Origin: Paracamarosporium sp. OC-R06-R3
Lineage: Eukaryota; Ascomycota; Dothideomycetes; Pleosporales; Didymosphaeriaceae
Direction of reading: 5' to 3'
NCBI GenBank assembly: GCA_019828545.1
Contig: JACVRA010000327.1
Location: 1-53,739, forward strand
DNA length: 53,739 nt
A program made the translations under genes and the position numbers. Under the pieces are notes generated by a model. The model ran no database searches. It saw nothing but the letters and a program-made list of their open reading frames with translations, and had not been told where the DNA came from. Below are positions 34,955 to 44,754 of this stretch, piece by piece (position 1 is the stretch's first letter; the number at the start of each line of letters is the position of its first letter).

Positions 34955-36373
34955 TCAACTATCTCCAGCGTTCAGCTCCATCTGAATCCGCATCGCCTCT
35001 TGCTCCCAGAAATCGGCTATCTGTCCCGCGCCGCGCGCACCACCAAATTGTACGTCTCCATTCGCCATGTCACCCTCAACCATCTCCATCAAGCGGTTAA
35101 AGCAGCCCTTGTTCTTCGGGTTGTTGAAATGGCTATACGGATTTTCTGGAGTGAGCCACGCACCGCATAGATAACAAAAATGCGTCTTGCACTGGAAGCA
35201 TGTCATGTGGTTGCAACCGTACGACTTCTGACAGGGGACGGAGCAGGTAGGGCATGGGGAAGTGTTACGCATGATGAAGTTGAGCGAAGCTTGATCCTCT
35301 TCAGTGAGTTGAGTACTGTCACGCGGTTCGCAACGAACATAGTCGCCATGCCACGAGGCGAGACAAACTTTACAAAAGGCGAGGGTGCAATCTTCGCAAA
35401 CCGCTAGACGGTCCATGCCTGCAGTGCCAACGCGTCGTTTCTCGGGTCCATTTTGTGACTGTTCCTCTTCTGGACGTGTCTCCACAGGGTCCTCTGCTTC
35501 GGAGTCGGAATCGTCCATTTCGCGAACGTCTTTGATCTTGGGATATTTGTCTGTTCGCATGGCGCCTTGACACCATGAGCGCGGGCAATAGATAATGCTG
35601 GGATCGGCCTCGATCTTTTTCTTCCGTTTAAGCTTTGCGTAACGTTCTACCGCTGGCAACGATAACGGAATCTTTAATAACTCTTTCGGCGACAGTAAGC
35701 GCTCCTTCTTCTTTCCATTTGCCATGGGCTTTCCACAATCTGTTGACATGCATTTCACATTGTTAACATCTCCTTCTTCAATGCAGTTGTTGAGGTAGTC
35801 CTGAAGGCACTTGACGCAAAAGACATGGTTGCACCGCTCCATGCGGTAACACATCGAACCCTTCTTCGGTTCCAAACAAACTTCGCAGTCGAATGTCTCC
35901 TTGTCGAACAGTTCCTGTTTCATATGCTTGCTGTACTGTAAAAGCTCGGCTTTCATGCTGCCGGGGAGCGTGAGCTCGGATAAACCAAATGCCGTCTCAG
36001 CTGCCTCTTGTAGATAGCTGACGTATGCAAACAACATCTGCCCTCCACTATATTCTTCCCACAAAGAGTGCGCCTCTTTCGTCAACTTGTCTAGCGTGTC
36101 GGATGATAGCCATGGTGGCGACGTAGAAGCCTTCACATTTGGCGGGACTTCGGCGGGGTATTCTGTAGGAAGGTTGATTTCAAGGCGGAGAGGCGGTAAG
36201 TATGCTACCCTATATACGTCTTGATCGGGCTCGAAAGTGATAGGTAGCGGCTTTGTGGGAGCTACCAGAAGATCCACATGTGCGGTGAATGGCTCGTCCA
36301 GAACTAGCTCGGGATAGATAGATTGCAGCGTCTCGAGTTCCTCGGTGCGCTCATCGTCCGCGGCGGTCTCCAT
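34955..36373 (-). CDS. RWD-RBR E3 ubiquitin ligase (RNF14/ITT1 type)
   Basis: A RING-between-RING ligase, which transfers ubiquitin via a thioester cysteine. The intronless gene encodes 472 aa. An RWD domain covers about 8-130 (starting EELETLQSIYPEL). RING1 starts at Cys163 (CEVC...CNHVFCVKC), the IBR spans about 263-340 (CPRSWC...CEDC...CKVC), and RING2 spans about 374-403 (CPTC...CNHMTCFQC...CYLC). Cys387 in YGCNHMTC is the expected catalytic cysteine. An acidic insert (about 285-312) lies inside the IBR. Yeast Itt1 and human RNF14 share this layout; both are linked to translation-related functions, which may or may not hold here. Convergent with the TF-domain gene, and divergent from the dolichyl-diphosphatase gene. 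Confidence 0.93.
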   Translation of the reverse strand: METAADDERTEELETLQSIYPELVLDEPFTAHVDLLVAPTKPLPITFEPDQDVYRVAYLPPLRLEINLPTEYPAEVPPNVKASTSPPWLSSDTLDKLTKEAHSLWEEYSGGQMLFAYVSYLQEAAETAFGLSELTLPGSMKAELLQYSKHMKQELFDKETFDCEVCLEPKKGSMCYRMERCNHVFCVKCLQDYLNNCIEEGDVNNVKCMSTDCGKPMANGKKKERLLSPKELLKIPLSLPAVERYAKLKRKKKIEADPSIIYCPRSWCQGAMRTDKYPKIKDVREMDDSDSEAEDPVETRPEEEQSQNGPEKRRVGTAGMDRLAVCEDCTLAFCKVCLASWHGDYVRCEPRDSTQLTEEDQASLNFIMRNTSPCPTCSVPCQKSYGCNHMTCFQCKTHFCYLCGAWLTPENPYSHFNNPKNKGCFNRLMEMVEGDMANGDVQFGGARGAGQIADFWEQEAMRIQMELNAGDS

Positions 36374-36791
36374 ATGCTACAACGTCGTGCCAGATCTTTG
36401 AATGGTTCGGCCTATGTGCTGCCTGTCCTAGTATGACACACGGGACTGCAACTTTATTCCAAGCCCTATGTTCTCGATGCGTGAGAGGTAAAAGTTGGGA
36501 GGCGGCGTGGAGAGTTGAGGTGCTCGCGGCACAGAGAAGAGTTAGGTGTCCGGTGAAAAGTATTCTGCAGCACTGACGGGCGCGTCAATAATCCAATAAT
36601 AATTAACGACGAGAGCGAGCATTCTGAGTCACGTCAGTCACCAGTTTATGAAGGTAAAGGGCGGCGATAGTGAAGGCTAGACTTCAATCGTCGGGTCCCG
36701 CCACCGTATCGCCGCGCCAAGCCTCCCGGAACCCTGCCGAAGCCCACCGTCATCGTTCGCGTTTCCCCATAGCTAAACATTCACCACCACG
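36374..36791. promoter_or_regulatory. Divergent promoter, RBR ligase and dolichyl-diphosphatase
   Basis: About 418 bases between two start codons. A CCAAT-type motif followed by an A/T-rich run (AATAATAATTAA) lies near 36590-36606. No other element is clear. Confidence 0.45.
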
Positions 36792-37603
36792 ATGGAGGAC
36801 CCTCCGCTCGCGTCGCTGTCCCTGACGCACGTGCACTATGTATGTAGTTCTATCGTGGTTTGAGATATGAGAAATTTACTAATAATTTAAAGAACCCTGC
36901 AGACCGCATTTCATATCTCTGCGCATGGCTCGCACTTGTCCCGCAAGGCCTTTGCGTCGTCTACGCGACTCTGATATGGAGCAATCGTGAAATTGAGATC
37001 GTTCTCATGTTTGCGGGCCAAATGGCGTGTGAAGCCCTCAATTGGTGTCTGAAGCGCTTGATCAAAGAGGAGCGACCGCGGGGTACATTCGCCCACAATT
37101 TATACATGCACTAGAAAACAGGTTGCTAATGCATTGCAGAAATGCACGGAAAGGGCTACGGGATGCCCTCCTCACACGCCCAATTTGTTACCTTCTTCTC
37201 CATCACACTGGCTCTCTTCCTTCTCTTCCGCCACGTTCCCCATCCGACCGAGACGCATACGCCTTTTACCTTTTTCCAGCGCTTCGTTCTCTCCATTCTC
37301 GCCCTTATCTCGGCGGCTGCTGTGGCTACGAGTCGGATTTACTTGAGCTATCATACTTCGAAGCAGGTGCTAGTTGGGTGTCTTGCAGGTGCTATATGTG
37401 CTGTGGTTTGGTTCGGCTTCACGACATATCTGCGAAGAGCTGGGTGGGTGGAGTGGGTACTGGAAACTGAATTGGCACGCCTATTCAGGGTGCGGGATTT
37501 GGTGGTACAAGAGGATCTGGTGGATTCGGGTTGGGCACGATGGGTCGAAAGGAGACGGAAAAGGCAGCCATCGTTCCAGGTTCAAGCCAAGAAGACCAGG
37601 TAA
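36792..37603 (+). CDS. CAX4: Dolichyl-diphosphatase (PAP2 family)
   Basis: An ER membrane enzyme that removes a phosphate from dolichyl diphosphate on the lumenal side and so recycles the lipid carrier for N-glycosylation. Exons 36792-36839, 36893-37082 and 37140-37603 (introns of 53 and 57 bp) give 233 aa. The three phosphatase motifs are complete: K70-x6-RP (KRLIKEERP), then PSSH at 89-92 (MPSSHAQF), then SR-x5-H ending at H151 (SRIYLSYHTSKQVLVG). I count four membrane segments. The second intron has a consensus-like branch site (TTGCTAAT). The C-terminal tail is basic. Length and motif spacing match yeast Cax4 and human DOLPP1. Confidence 0.94.
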
Positions 37604-37776
37604 TCGGCTGCCAGTACAGCATAACAGGTTCTAGCGAAGCTCCGGATACATACAAATACCTGAAGCATGCAGTCCGTCATATACACCCTGCCGAACTACT
37701 TCACGTTTGCAATTGTATCGAAATTGCGCTTCTGCATCACTTACATATTGGATGAGTTTTAGACAGGTTTGTTTCA

Positions 37777-38779
37777 CTAGACTACATCCAGGCGCTGTAC
37801 ATGGTACGGGCGATCTGGAAACGTAAACGCCACGGCATACGCTGCGAACGATATGCAGGGTGGGATAGCCGTTACGAGTCCGCCTGGGATCGACGATTTC
37901 TGAACCAGAGCTACAATACACATACACAATCCAGCAAATGCAAGCGACATCAGCATGTAACTGCAGCCGTTAACAATGGAACACAAGTAATTAGCTTTGA
38001 CTTACATTTTATTATACCTCACCCTCCGGTACTGGAGAGTAAGGTACGTCAGCGCAAAGGCTGACCAGGTACCAAGAACACTGCAAGGTATGTTAGCTAA
38101 GATGTAAGATCTGCGAAGATATTATCTTACGCCCATGCGACAATAGGTTCCACTGCTGAGTCATTCCGCATCATAAAGTACAAGACACTCGTGATCCCCA
38201 TCAGCGGACCTACAAGACCTCTTGCAGCGCCCATTAGATACCCTCCACAGAGGAACAGCATCCCAGTGCAAGTGCCGATGGCCATCGTTGGTACCTGATG
38301 CGGATTCATTGCGTCGGGCACAGGGAAAGCCCTTCCGAGTACCAATTGATCCTCCATGGCCGCCACCGGTGCAATCAACGCAGTGCACGTTAGTGCGACA
38401 ACACACTGAGATACTATACCTACTTCGAGACAGCGAATGGTCTTGAGAATCAGACTCATTGTTTTCTCGTCCAGGTCGGTGCTTGGCAACGATTCAGGGT
38501 CATCGTGAGAGGCCGTCACGTCCTCTTTTGACATGTTCGGCAACTGTTCGCCGACTCTTCGCATCTCTTCTCCCGCTTTGATCATAGCCCTCTTCCGTAG
38601 CTCGAGCTTGGCCATTCCGCAGTCAATATCCATCTCCATCAACGCCATATGCATGAACAATTCATATGTAGATTCGTGGATGGATGATTCCAGCTTTGTG
38701 AACTGCTTCCCATATAGAACTGTACACGGGCATTAATTAGACGCTCGATCGAACTGGTTTCAAACTCACTGGATGACAT
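37777..38779 (-). CDS. Orphan multi-pass membrane protein, complete copy
   Basis: I do not recognise the family. Exons 38779-38770 (only 10 nt), 38719-38131, 38080-38006 and 37960-37777 join in frame to give 285 aa. Introns are 45-50 bp. A soluble N-terminus of about 110 residues is Met- and Glu-rich with a coiled-coil-like helix (MAKLELRKRAMIKAGEEMRR). Four or five hydrophobic helices follow, starting GIVSQCVVALTCTALIAP, with a Gly-rich pair around GYLMGAARGLVGPLMGI and the motif MMRNDSA. The last exon encodes two more membrane segments and ends PYHVQRLDVV. A clear homologue lies 3.2 kb downstream on the same strand, with exon 3 of identical length (75 nt). The two copies are far from identical, so the duplication is old. 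Confidence 0.75.
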
Positions 38780-39284
38780 GTTGAATGCTTAGGATAAGTT
38801 ACGTGAGGCTCGACTCAATCCGCTTGGTAATAATGGGGAACAGTGTTCTTTCAAATGCTGAGACGTGGGGCCTTTTGGGGAGCCAAAAGGGTGTTGTTCG
38901 CGTGGCCTACTGGGGTAGGCGAACAAAGCATGGGGCAATCCGGTTCTGGATACCGGTGAAGATAGACAACCCTAATACGAGGAGAGCTTACGCAGAGCGG
39001 GGTATACGAAACGAATACCACGAGTGCCATTCGCTAATGTGCCAGAAATGACGCACAGTTACCCAGTTGCGCAGGATTGTGGCGCTTTTGGATACGATAC
39101 TGCACAAGGCTGAGGCAACAAGTATTGCTATTCGATGCGTCAAGACCGCCTTGACCGGTCCGGCTGTGTGAGCTCACCAGTGCATCCTCTACCGGCCACC
39201 CTCAATTACCCGCTCCGCCTACCGACCCTCACATTGCCACTCAAGGACAACCTCACCAGCTTCGAACGACCAAGAGCGACCAAC
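38780..39284. promoter_or_regulatory. Divergent intergenic region of two orphan membrane-protein genes
   Basis: Separates the start codons at 38779 (minus) and 39285 (plus). It contains the paired hairpins at 38871-38926. No TATA box is clear. Confidence 0.4.
38871..38926. repeat. Two adjacent perfect hairpins
   Basis: CCTTTTGG-GGAG-CCAAAAGG (38871-38890) is immediately followed by a second structure, TTGTTCG...GCCTAC-TGGG-GTAGGC-GAACAA (38894-38926). They lie in the 505-base gap between divergent genes, about 90 bp upstream of the minus-strand orphan gene. They could be protein-binding sites, parts of a folded 5' RNA, or a remnant of a mobile element. Confidence 0.5.
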
Positions 39285-40280
39285 ATGGAATCTCCCCTAG
39301 GCTTTAGAGTAGGCAGTGGTAGCGACAAAGCTTCAGATTGGAAAACATCCTATGGTCACGCATCCGTGAAGTAAGTCTTGCTCTTCACGGTCGTTAACCT
39401 ATGTTTAATGAATGCAGTGAAATCCCACAACGAACAAGCTTGTACACGAATCATCAGATTCACTCCGCTTCATTATCTCAATCTAAGTACGTACTCATAA
39501 TTATCTTACACAAATTCAAACTGAATGTGCCCCACTAGCGACACTGGTCATATCGACTCGCCCTTCATACACACCGGAGCTCGTCATCTTCTAGGAAAGA
39601 CCGTGGAACGTTTCCAAAGACTTTCACTTGGCTTCCATAGAACACCATACTATGACTTTCCGGAGAAAGCAAAAAGTAAACTAGGGCAGCTTGATCGTCG
39701 ACCCACAGGAATGCAATGGGTGAAAGATAAAATGCAAGCTGGGCACAAATTAGTGCTCAAACCAATGGTTGGTATTGTACGAATTTCCGGACATATCACT
39801 CGTATCTCTCGAACGGATAAACTTAAAATCTTTGTTTCATACGCTCGGACCGCCGTACTCACCTGCAGTTTCCTCGTCGGTGCGGGGGCCGCCTTTTACG
39901 AGTACTCAATGTCAAACTCAAGAAGTGGTGGCCCTTCTGGTGGGCAAGAGCATAACTGTGCACTCAACGATCTCACGTCACTAGCTTGTTTAGACGCCTT
40001 ACAGACCCTCAGAGACAGGGTAGCTCCACTGTTCGTTTTCGTTACTGCAACAACAACAATCTACCATATCAACAGACGCCATCAACTCCAAGATCTTTTT
40101 GTGCTTGAAGGCATAGTCATTGGGATCTGCATGGGAATGTGTGTATACCGAGACATGCAGGATACGATGTTGAAGGTTGTCCCTTGGACTATCCTTGCGG
40201 CGTTACTGGCGAGTATGGTTGTACACGGTGTCCGAGAAGTACGAGAGGAGTCGCTAGTGGTTGACAGCCTACTAGTGTGA
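39285..40280 (+). CDS. Orphan four-TM membrane protein
   Basis: Exons 39285-39370, 39418-39486 and 39539-40280 (introns of 47 and 52 bp) join in frame to give 298 aa. The first 150 residues are hydrophilic. Then come four hydrophobic helices: TAVLTCSFLVGAGAAFY, one around RVAPLFVFVTATTTIYHI, one in VLEGIVIGICMGMCVY, and VVPWTILAALLASMVVHGV. A short acidic tail ends the protein. It has no family I recognise. It resembles its two neighbours in size and in having a soluble N-terminus plus membrane bundle, but the sequences do not align by eye. The position between two copies of one family suggests a locus that gains genes. Confidence 0.75.
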
Positions 40281-40351
40281 GGGGCCGTATAGTAATTTGA
40301 ACATGACTGAAGTTAAAGTACATGATACATATATTCAGCAGCACTTTTGTG

Positions 40352-40741
40352 TCATATTTCACTGTAATTGTATGCGAGGTCTGCAGCCGTTCTCTTACAA
40401 GCGTAGCACTCAATACCATGCTGTCCTCCTCTGCCAACAATACTTGCATTTGATGTATGTTCGTACACCAGAACGATTAAACTTGGGCCACGGTTGTCGT
40501 TCATATAAGCAGCCTTGATACATGCTACGTAGCCTTCTAGTCCAGTAATGTACACAGAAGTGGTATGGGCTTTGAAATTACTAGTGAAGGTAGATTGGGG
40601 TATACCCATTGTAAATTCCATACCCTCAAAAGATGAACATGGCATTGTCACGATATTGGTATAAATGTTAGAAATTTGACTTAATGATGTGGTTGAAACC
40701 ATCGTAGAGTTACTCCCAGATATGTTTTCAAAAGCACTATA
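40352..40741 (-). CDS. Possible 3' exon of a small orphan gene
   Basis: A 116-codon minus frame from ATG 40702 to a stop at 40352. Immediately upstream the frame stays open to a good-looking intron end: a TACTAAT branch motif 6 bases before TAG, the exon then starting at 40741 (AFENISGSNST). I could not find a matching donor or first exon. The protein has five cysteines and no membrane segment. It may be an orphan gene, or a relic; no family is recognised. Confidence 0.3.
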   Translation of the reverse strand, partial: YSAFENISGSNSTMVSTTSLSQISNIYTNIVTMPCSSFEGMEFTMGIPQSTFTSNFKAHTTSVYITGLEGYVACIKAAYMNDNRGPSLIVLVYEHTSNASIVGRGGQHGIECYACKRTAADLAYNYSEI

Positions 40742-41190
40742 CCAGCATTAGTATGTCAGGTGTTGTATGTCAAAAGATGGTGCTTTGCTTCTAGGGATCG
40801 AACAAGAATAGCTCCGTTTTGAAGAGGTCCATCACTTAATTGGGGACAAGGAGGCGCGGAGCAAAGAACAGTTTGTGTCCGTGTCCAGATCTCTAACGGA
40901 GAATGGACACGAAGTTTAGCGCGAAGTGTACTACAATAGCCTCGCTTTTCGTTCCAGATTACTGTAAGGCACCAAGATTGCCTGTAGCAGGGTATTATCC
41001 TACTTCTGCCTTCTCTTATCAGCCTAGCGCGGCAGATATACCAGTCAGGTAATCACTGACAGTAGGATAACAACCACGACTTGAGCCGTGCTCGTAAGAT
41101 ATTGTATTCCGCAGTTTTTCCAACTCTTATTTGCAACATTAAGTGAGACAACCCCAAAGCAATCCGCAAGCCTGAAAACGACACCATCCC

Positions 41191-41831
41191 TCAAGCTTCG
41201 AAGGTACGACTCTCCTGGTGTTTCGAAGGAAAGAAATAAGCGACGCTATATGCGGCGAATGACGTGCAGGGGGGAATCACGGTGACAAGCCCACTCTGAA
41301 GCGAGGAACGCTGTAGCAATGCCACGATGCACAAGCACATGGCAGAGATTGCGATACTCAGAAATATATACCTATAGGCTATCAGTATAGTTGCCTTTGG
41401 TGCGACAAGCTCCTACTTACAACCGGTGGTTGCTCACTCGGTGGCATTGCAACATAAAGTAAGTCAGACCAAAGAACATCCACGCTCCAAAAACCCTAGA
41501 TTGGTTAGTAATTCCCCTAAAAAGAGTTATTGGGGTAAACTTGCATCCACGCTAACCTGGGATCGATGGCTGAATCGTTGCGCATCATTAGCCACAAAAT
41601 GCTCGAGATACCCATGAGTGGTCCAAGTAAGTTATTCGAAATCGTTATAGTAGAACTTCCAATGAGGAGGCAGCACTGGACGAAGACACCTTGCCTCATT
41701 CGCTCGTGATTGCCTGAAAGCTGGTGTCTCGTTGGACCAAGTGCGTACTCATCATCGATAGCGAACACATGTGGCATGGCTGTGGCGTAAATGAGGCAAC
41801 TGAGGCAGACGAGTAGGTCAAGAAGGCAACC
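41191..41831 (-). pseudogene. 5'-truncated homologue of the orphan membrane protein
   Basis: Three exon-like blocks match the gene at 37777-38779 in order. Block 2 (41831-41545) encodes GCLLDLLVCLSCLIYATAM and then NNLLGPLMGISSILWLMMRN. Block 3 (41495-41421) is 75 nt, as in the complete copy. Block 4 (41371-41191) encodes ISAMCLCIVALLQRS and then GLVTVIPPCTSFAAYSVAY. Intron 41496-41544 begins with GC (GCAAGT) and ends in CTAACCAATCTAG, so it would be a GC-AG intron; intron 41372-41420 is GT-AG. The frame is closed by TGA at 41832-41834, exactly where the complete copy continues, and the roughly 100-residue N-terminus is missing. Sequence upstream of the TGA is open for about 48 codons but unlike the complete copy. 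The C-terminal part is well preserved, so loss may be recent or the gene may use an unseen first exon. Confidence 0.65.
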
Positions 41832-41834
41832 TCA

Positions 41835-42963
41835 CGTGATGAATTTTACAGAGTGTTGGATATATGTTTCGATATGTGATGGAAATTCAATAAGAACAAT
41901 GATTGGAGAAGATAGAAGTCGATTAAACTGACAGAGCGTCAGTAGTGCTTTGGCAAAATCAGGGTGAAGCGCGGTAGTCAATTCTGAGTGGGATCATCTG
42001 GTTTAGTATGAAATGCGTGTGGCTTTGAACGGTTCGCAAAAATGCGGACCAGTCAGCAAAGCAGGCAACAAGATGGCTCGAGCGCCTACCAGGTGGAGGC
42101 CGCCCGTACTGCACCAACCCCCGGAATGCGCATCGCATCTGCACCTATAACAATCCCTGCTCAACTGTCTCTTGTCAGGCTTCTTGGGCTGATTGCTAGG
42201 TGATAGGTTGGAAAGTCGCTTTCCTTATATGTAAGTAGCCAGGTAAAGTAAGAACAANNNNNNNNNNNNNNNNNNNNNNNNNNNNNNNNNNNNNNNNNNN
42301 NNNNNNNNNNNNNNNNNNNNNNNNNNNNTGCCTTATAGAAACTATGTGACGTAGTTACATTATACTTAGTCCTACCCACACTCAGTTCGACAAGGGCCGC
42401 ATCTGGTTAGTGGCCACGACGCTCACTGCTGGACTGTCCGTTGATCGGACACCGGTGAACTCTCGATCTTTTTCAGTTGACCAGGAATCGATAATTTGAC
42501 AGTGTTCAAGAATATCAGAAACACGAAAGATGAGGTCAAATTTAACCATTGCTAATACAAATTTAACTATTCCTATTGCCACGGTACGTTATACAAGATG
42601 CAAACATGATAAGTCGGCCTCTTTTCATCGTCCAATGACTTACACAGAAGCTAGCGCGAAGACGCTTTGGGGCCCGCCTGTTCACGCTTCGTCCCCACAC
42701 TGTCACATGATTTGCAGACCTACGGCCAGCGGGGCCAACATCTTCAGCCGAAAACAAGTTTGACTAACGCTATCCCCACAGTATGTTAAATGGGAACAAA
42801 CATGACAAGTCTACATCACGAGGGTAATCATCAAATGAGATACTAGTGTAGTTTCACAATCTTACCTAGAATACAATACAACGTACGGAGCCTCCTATCG
42901 AGAAAGATCTCTTCTTGGACTCAGTCACCTCTTTCTTCTACTCACCGCCATGGTCTAGTGCGA
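41835..42963. other. Gene-poor stretch around the assembly gap
   Basis: Contains the 71-base run of N at 42258-42328. It is rather A/T-rich, with no supported gene. Frames near 42382-42763 are short and lack family marks. The 5' end of the truncated membrane-protein copy would be expected in its left part, but I could not find it. Confidence 0.4.
42258..42328. other. Assembly gap (N run)
   Basis: Seventy-one consecutive N. True length and content are unknown; a repeat or mobile element is a common cause of such gaps. Confidence 0.99.
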
Positions 42964-43848
42964 TTAAAAAGCCTCTTCTTCTTCTTCCTCCTTTTTCACC
43001 TCGTCCGCATCGCCCTCTTCCTCCGACCCACTGGACACCTCCGTAAATTCGATCTCAGGCTGTCCTGCTCTCTTCGCAGCTTCGATCTCCCTCTGACGAT
43101 ATACCGGAAGGTCGGTCTCCTTGTCGAAACAGTCTTTCATCGCGTTGCGAATGCGGTACTCTAATTGCGGATACTGGTCACCATACGGCTCGAAGGAACA
43201 GTCTGCCATATCTAGAGCCATATCCGGATGGATAAAGAACACCTGTTCGCGATGAAGAGCGATCCTAGCAGGACGAGGATCCAAACATAGGCCATTCAGA
43301 CGACGAATGAGATCTCCCATAGGCAAAGGGTCACCAGGTTCCAGCCTCTCGGTGTGCTGGTGTGGACTTGGTAGTAGCGATGCCGATCGACCCATGTCTT
43401 CAGCGGACTGAACATTTGTCTTGACCGCATCTCGTATCTCATTCTTCTCGAGCTTCATATCCTCCTTGAGACGATCGGCCTCCAATTTATCATCGTGACC
43501 TTGCTCAGTGTCCGCATGTACCTTGTAGCACCCTACTACCTTGCCTTCGGTCTCATCAACCACAATGCCCGAGCCTCGGTACCGCTCTTCTATGTGTTGT
43601 GCCTCAAAGAAAAGTATTTTAGGTCGAGCAGCGTATGACGGGGACTCGTCGGCATAGCAATGCTCAGTGTTGGCCCAGGGGATGAACCACCATGTGTTAG
43701 GGATTGGATCTTCACGGAACCTCACGTCCTCAAAGTTCCACCCGATGGGCTCTTTCTTCCTAGCAAGGGTTAGCGTTTATGTGTCGTATTAATATGAAAA
43801 TTTAACCTGCCTTGGGTAGAGCGGTTTGGGTGAAGGCGATGACGACAT
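42964..43848 (-). CDS. Conserved hypothetical protein, acidic C-terminus
   Basis: The main frame runs from 43759 or 43755 down to a stop at 42964. An upstream exon 43848-43807 (MSSSPSPKPLYPRQ) joins it across a roughly 50-bp intron, giving about 277 aa. Either of two splice choices keeps the frame: GT donor at 43806 with an AAG acceptor, or a GC donor four bases earlier with TAG. The N-terminal part has a Trp-rich signature (GWNFEDVRFREDP, then TWWFIPWANTEHCY). A Glu/Lys helix follows, then the block PDMALDMADCSFEPYGDQYP. The end is a Glu run. No membrane helix or signal peptide is visible, so it is probably intracellular. I know no function. Confidence 0.75.
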
Positions 43849-44444
43849 GTATGCAGATGTGGGCGTTTTGAAGTTCTGTGTCGTAAAAGTTCAATGTTAG
43901 TGATTTGTAAGATTAGGGATAGGCTTGATGCGTGAGTAGATAGTGGGCTTGTTACGAAGTCTCTAAACAGCGCGGGAGTTCAATACATACAAAGTTGAGT
44001 TTGAAGCGGCTGAGATCAACCAATGGGATAGAACTCTGGTCACTGATCACACAGTGGGTGAACATCAAAGCTCTTTAATACTCTAGCTTCTCGGGTTGCA
44101 AACTTCAGCAATCCTGATAAGATCATGAAGCTACCGCAAACCCACAACCGCTTGCTTCACGCAATCAACTTCCAAACTTTTTGCGCTTACATTGAAATGA
44201 AAGGGCTATGATCAGATCCCGCGAAGCTCGGCTTCGACTTGTAGGTTGGTCCACGGCATAGTCTCATCGAGCATGTTTTGAAACGGTGTACACAGTCAAC
44301 AGAGAAAAAAGACATTGAGTTTTCGTATTTCCACGTGAGTAGAGCACGGGTTTAAGTAGTCTAATGTAGACTACATTCTATAAGCGCAATTACTGAATAC
44401 AATGCCAACACACAGACAATAATAGGAAAGTTCATGAGTTTTTA

Positions 44445-44517
44445 GGAGCGCGCCTCCAACGTCGTGCGACAAAAGAAATTGGTATATAGCGTTTTGGGAG
44501 CGCGCCTCCAACGTCGT
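44445..44517 (+). repeat. Pair of exact 21-bp direct repeats
   Basis: The same 21 bases, with core GCGCGCCTCCAACGTCGT, occur at 44445-44465 and 44497-44517, 52 bp apart start to start. The GC-rich units stand out in an A/T-rich setting. GGAG and CTCC inside each unit form a small inverted repeat. Confidence 0.85.
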
Positions 44518-44610
44518 AAAAATGCACAACAAGAAAATCATACGCGTACAAACGCCTGAAGCCGGTCTATAACGAGGTACGGTAGAACATATATTACGGG
44601 ATAGAATCCA

Positions 44611-44685
44611 GGTTTGTAGGATCCATGGTTGTAAGATCCAGGGTTATAGGCTCGAAGGTTGTACGATCTAGGGTCGTAAGATCTA
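44611..44685 (+). repeat. 15-bp minisatellite, five units
   Basis: Five tandem 15-base units with consensus close to GGGTTGTAAGATCCA occupy 44611-44685. Partial matches flank them on both sides. The period is a multiple of three, and the plus frame is open through the array, giving degenerate pentapeptides such as VVRSR. No start or splice context supports translation. It ends 70 bp from the PDR transporter stop, probably in its 3' UTR. Confidence 0.8.
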
Positions 44686-44754
44686 TGGTAAAGCCTGAGC
44701 GGCCGGTTGGTGTCGCGATAACAGAGGTATATAAATGGCTATTGTGTGCTGGGT

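Larger units (their letters stand above)
43849..44754. other. Repeat-bearing intergenic region
   Basis: About 900 bases between the promoter side of the hypothetical gene and the 3' end of the PDR transporter. No gene is seen. It carries two exact 21-bp direct repeats (44445 and 44497) and a 15-bp minisatellite (44611-44685), annotated separately. Confidence 0.5.

Noticed and set aside
40870..40915. Short inverted repeat CGTGTCC...GGACACG
   Set aside because: Seven-base arms with an 18-base spacer are not rare by chance, and no gene or promoter depends on it.
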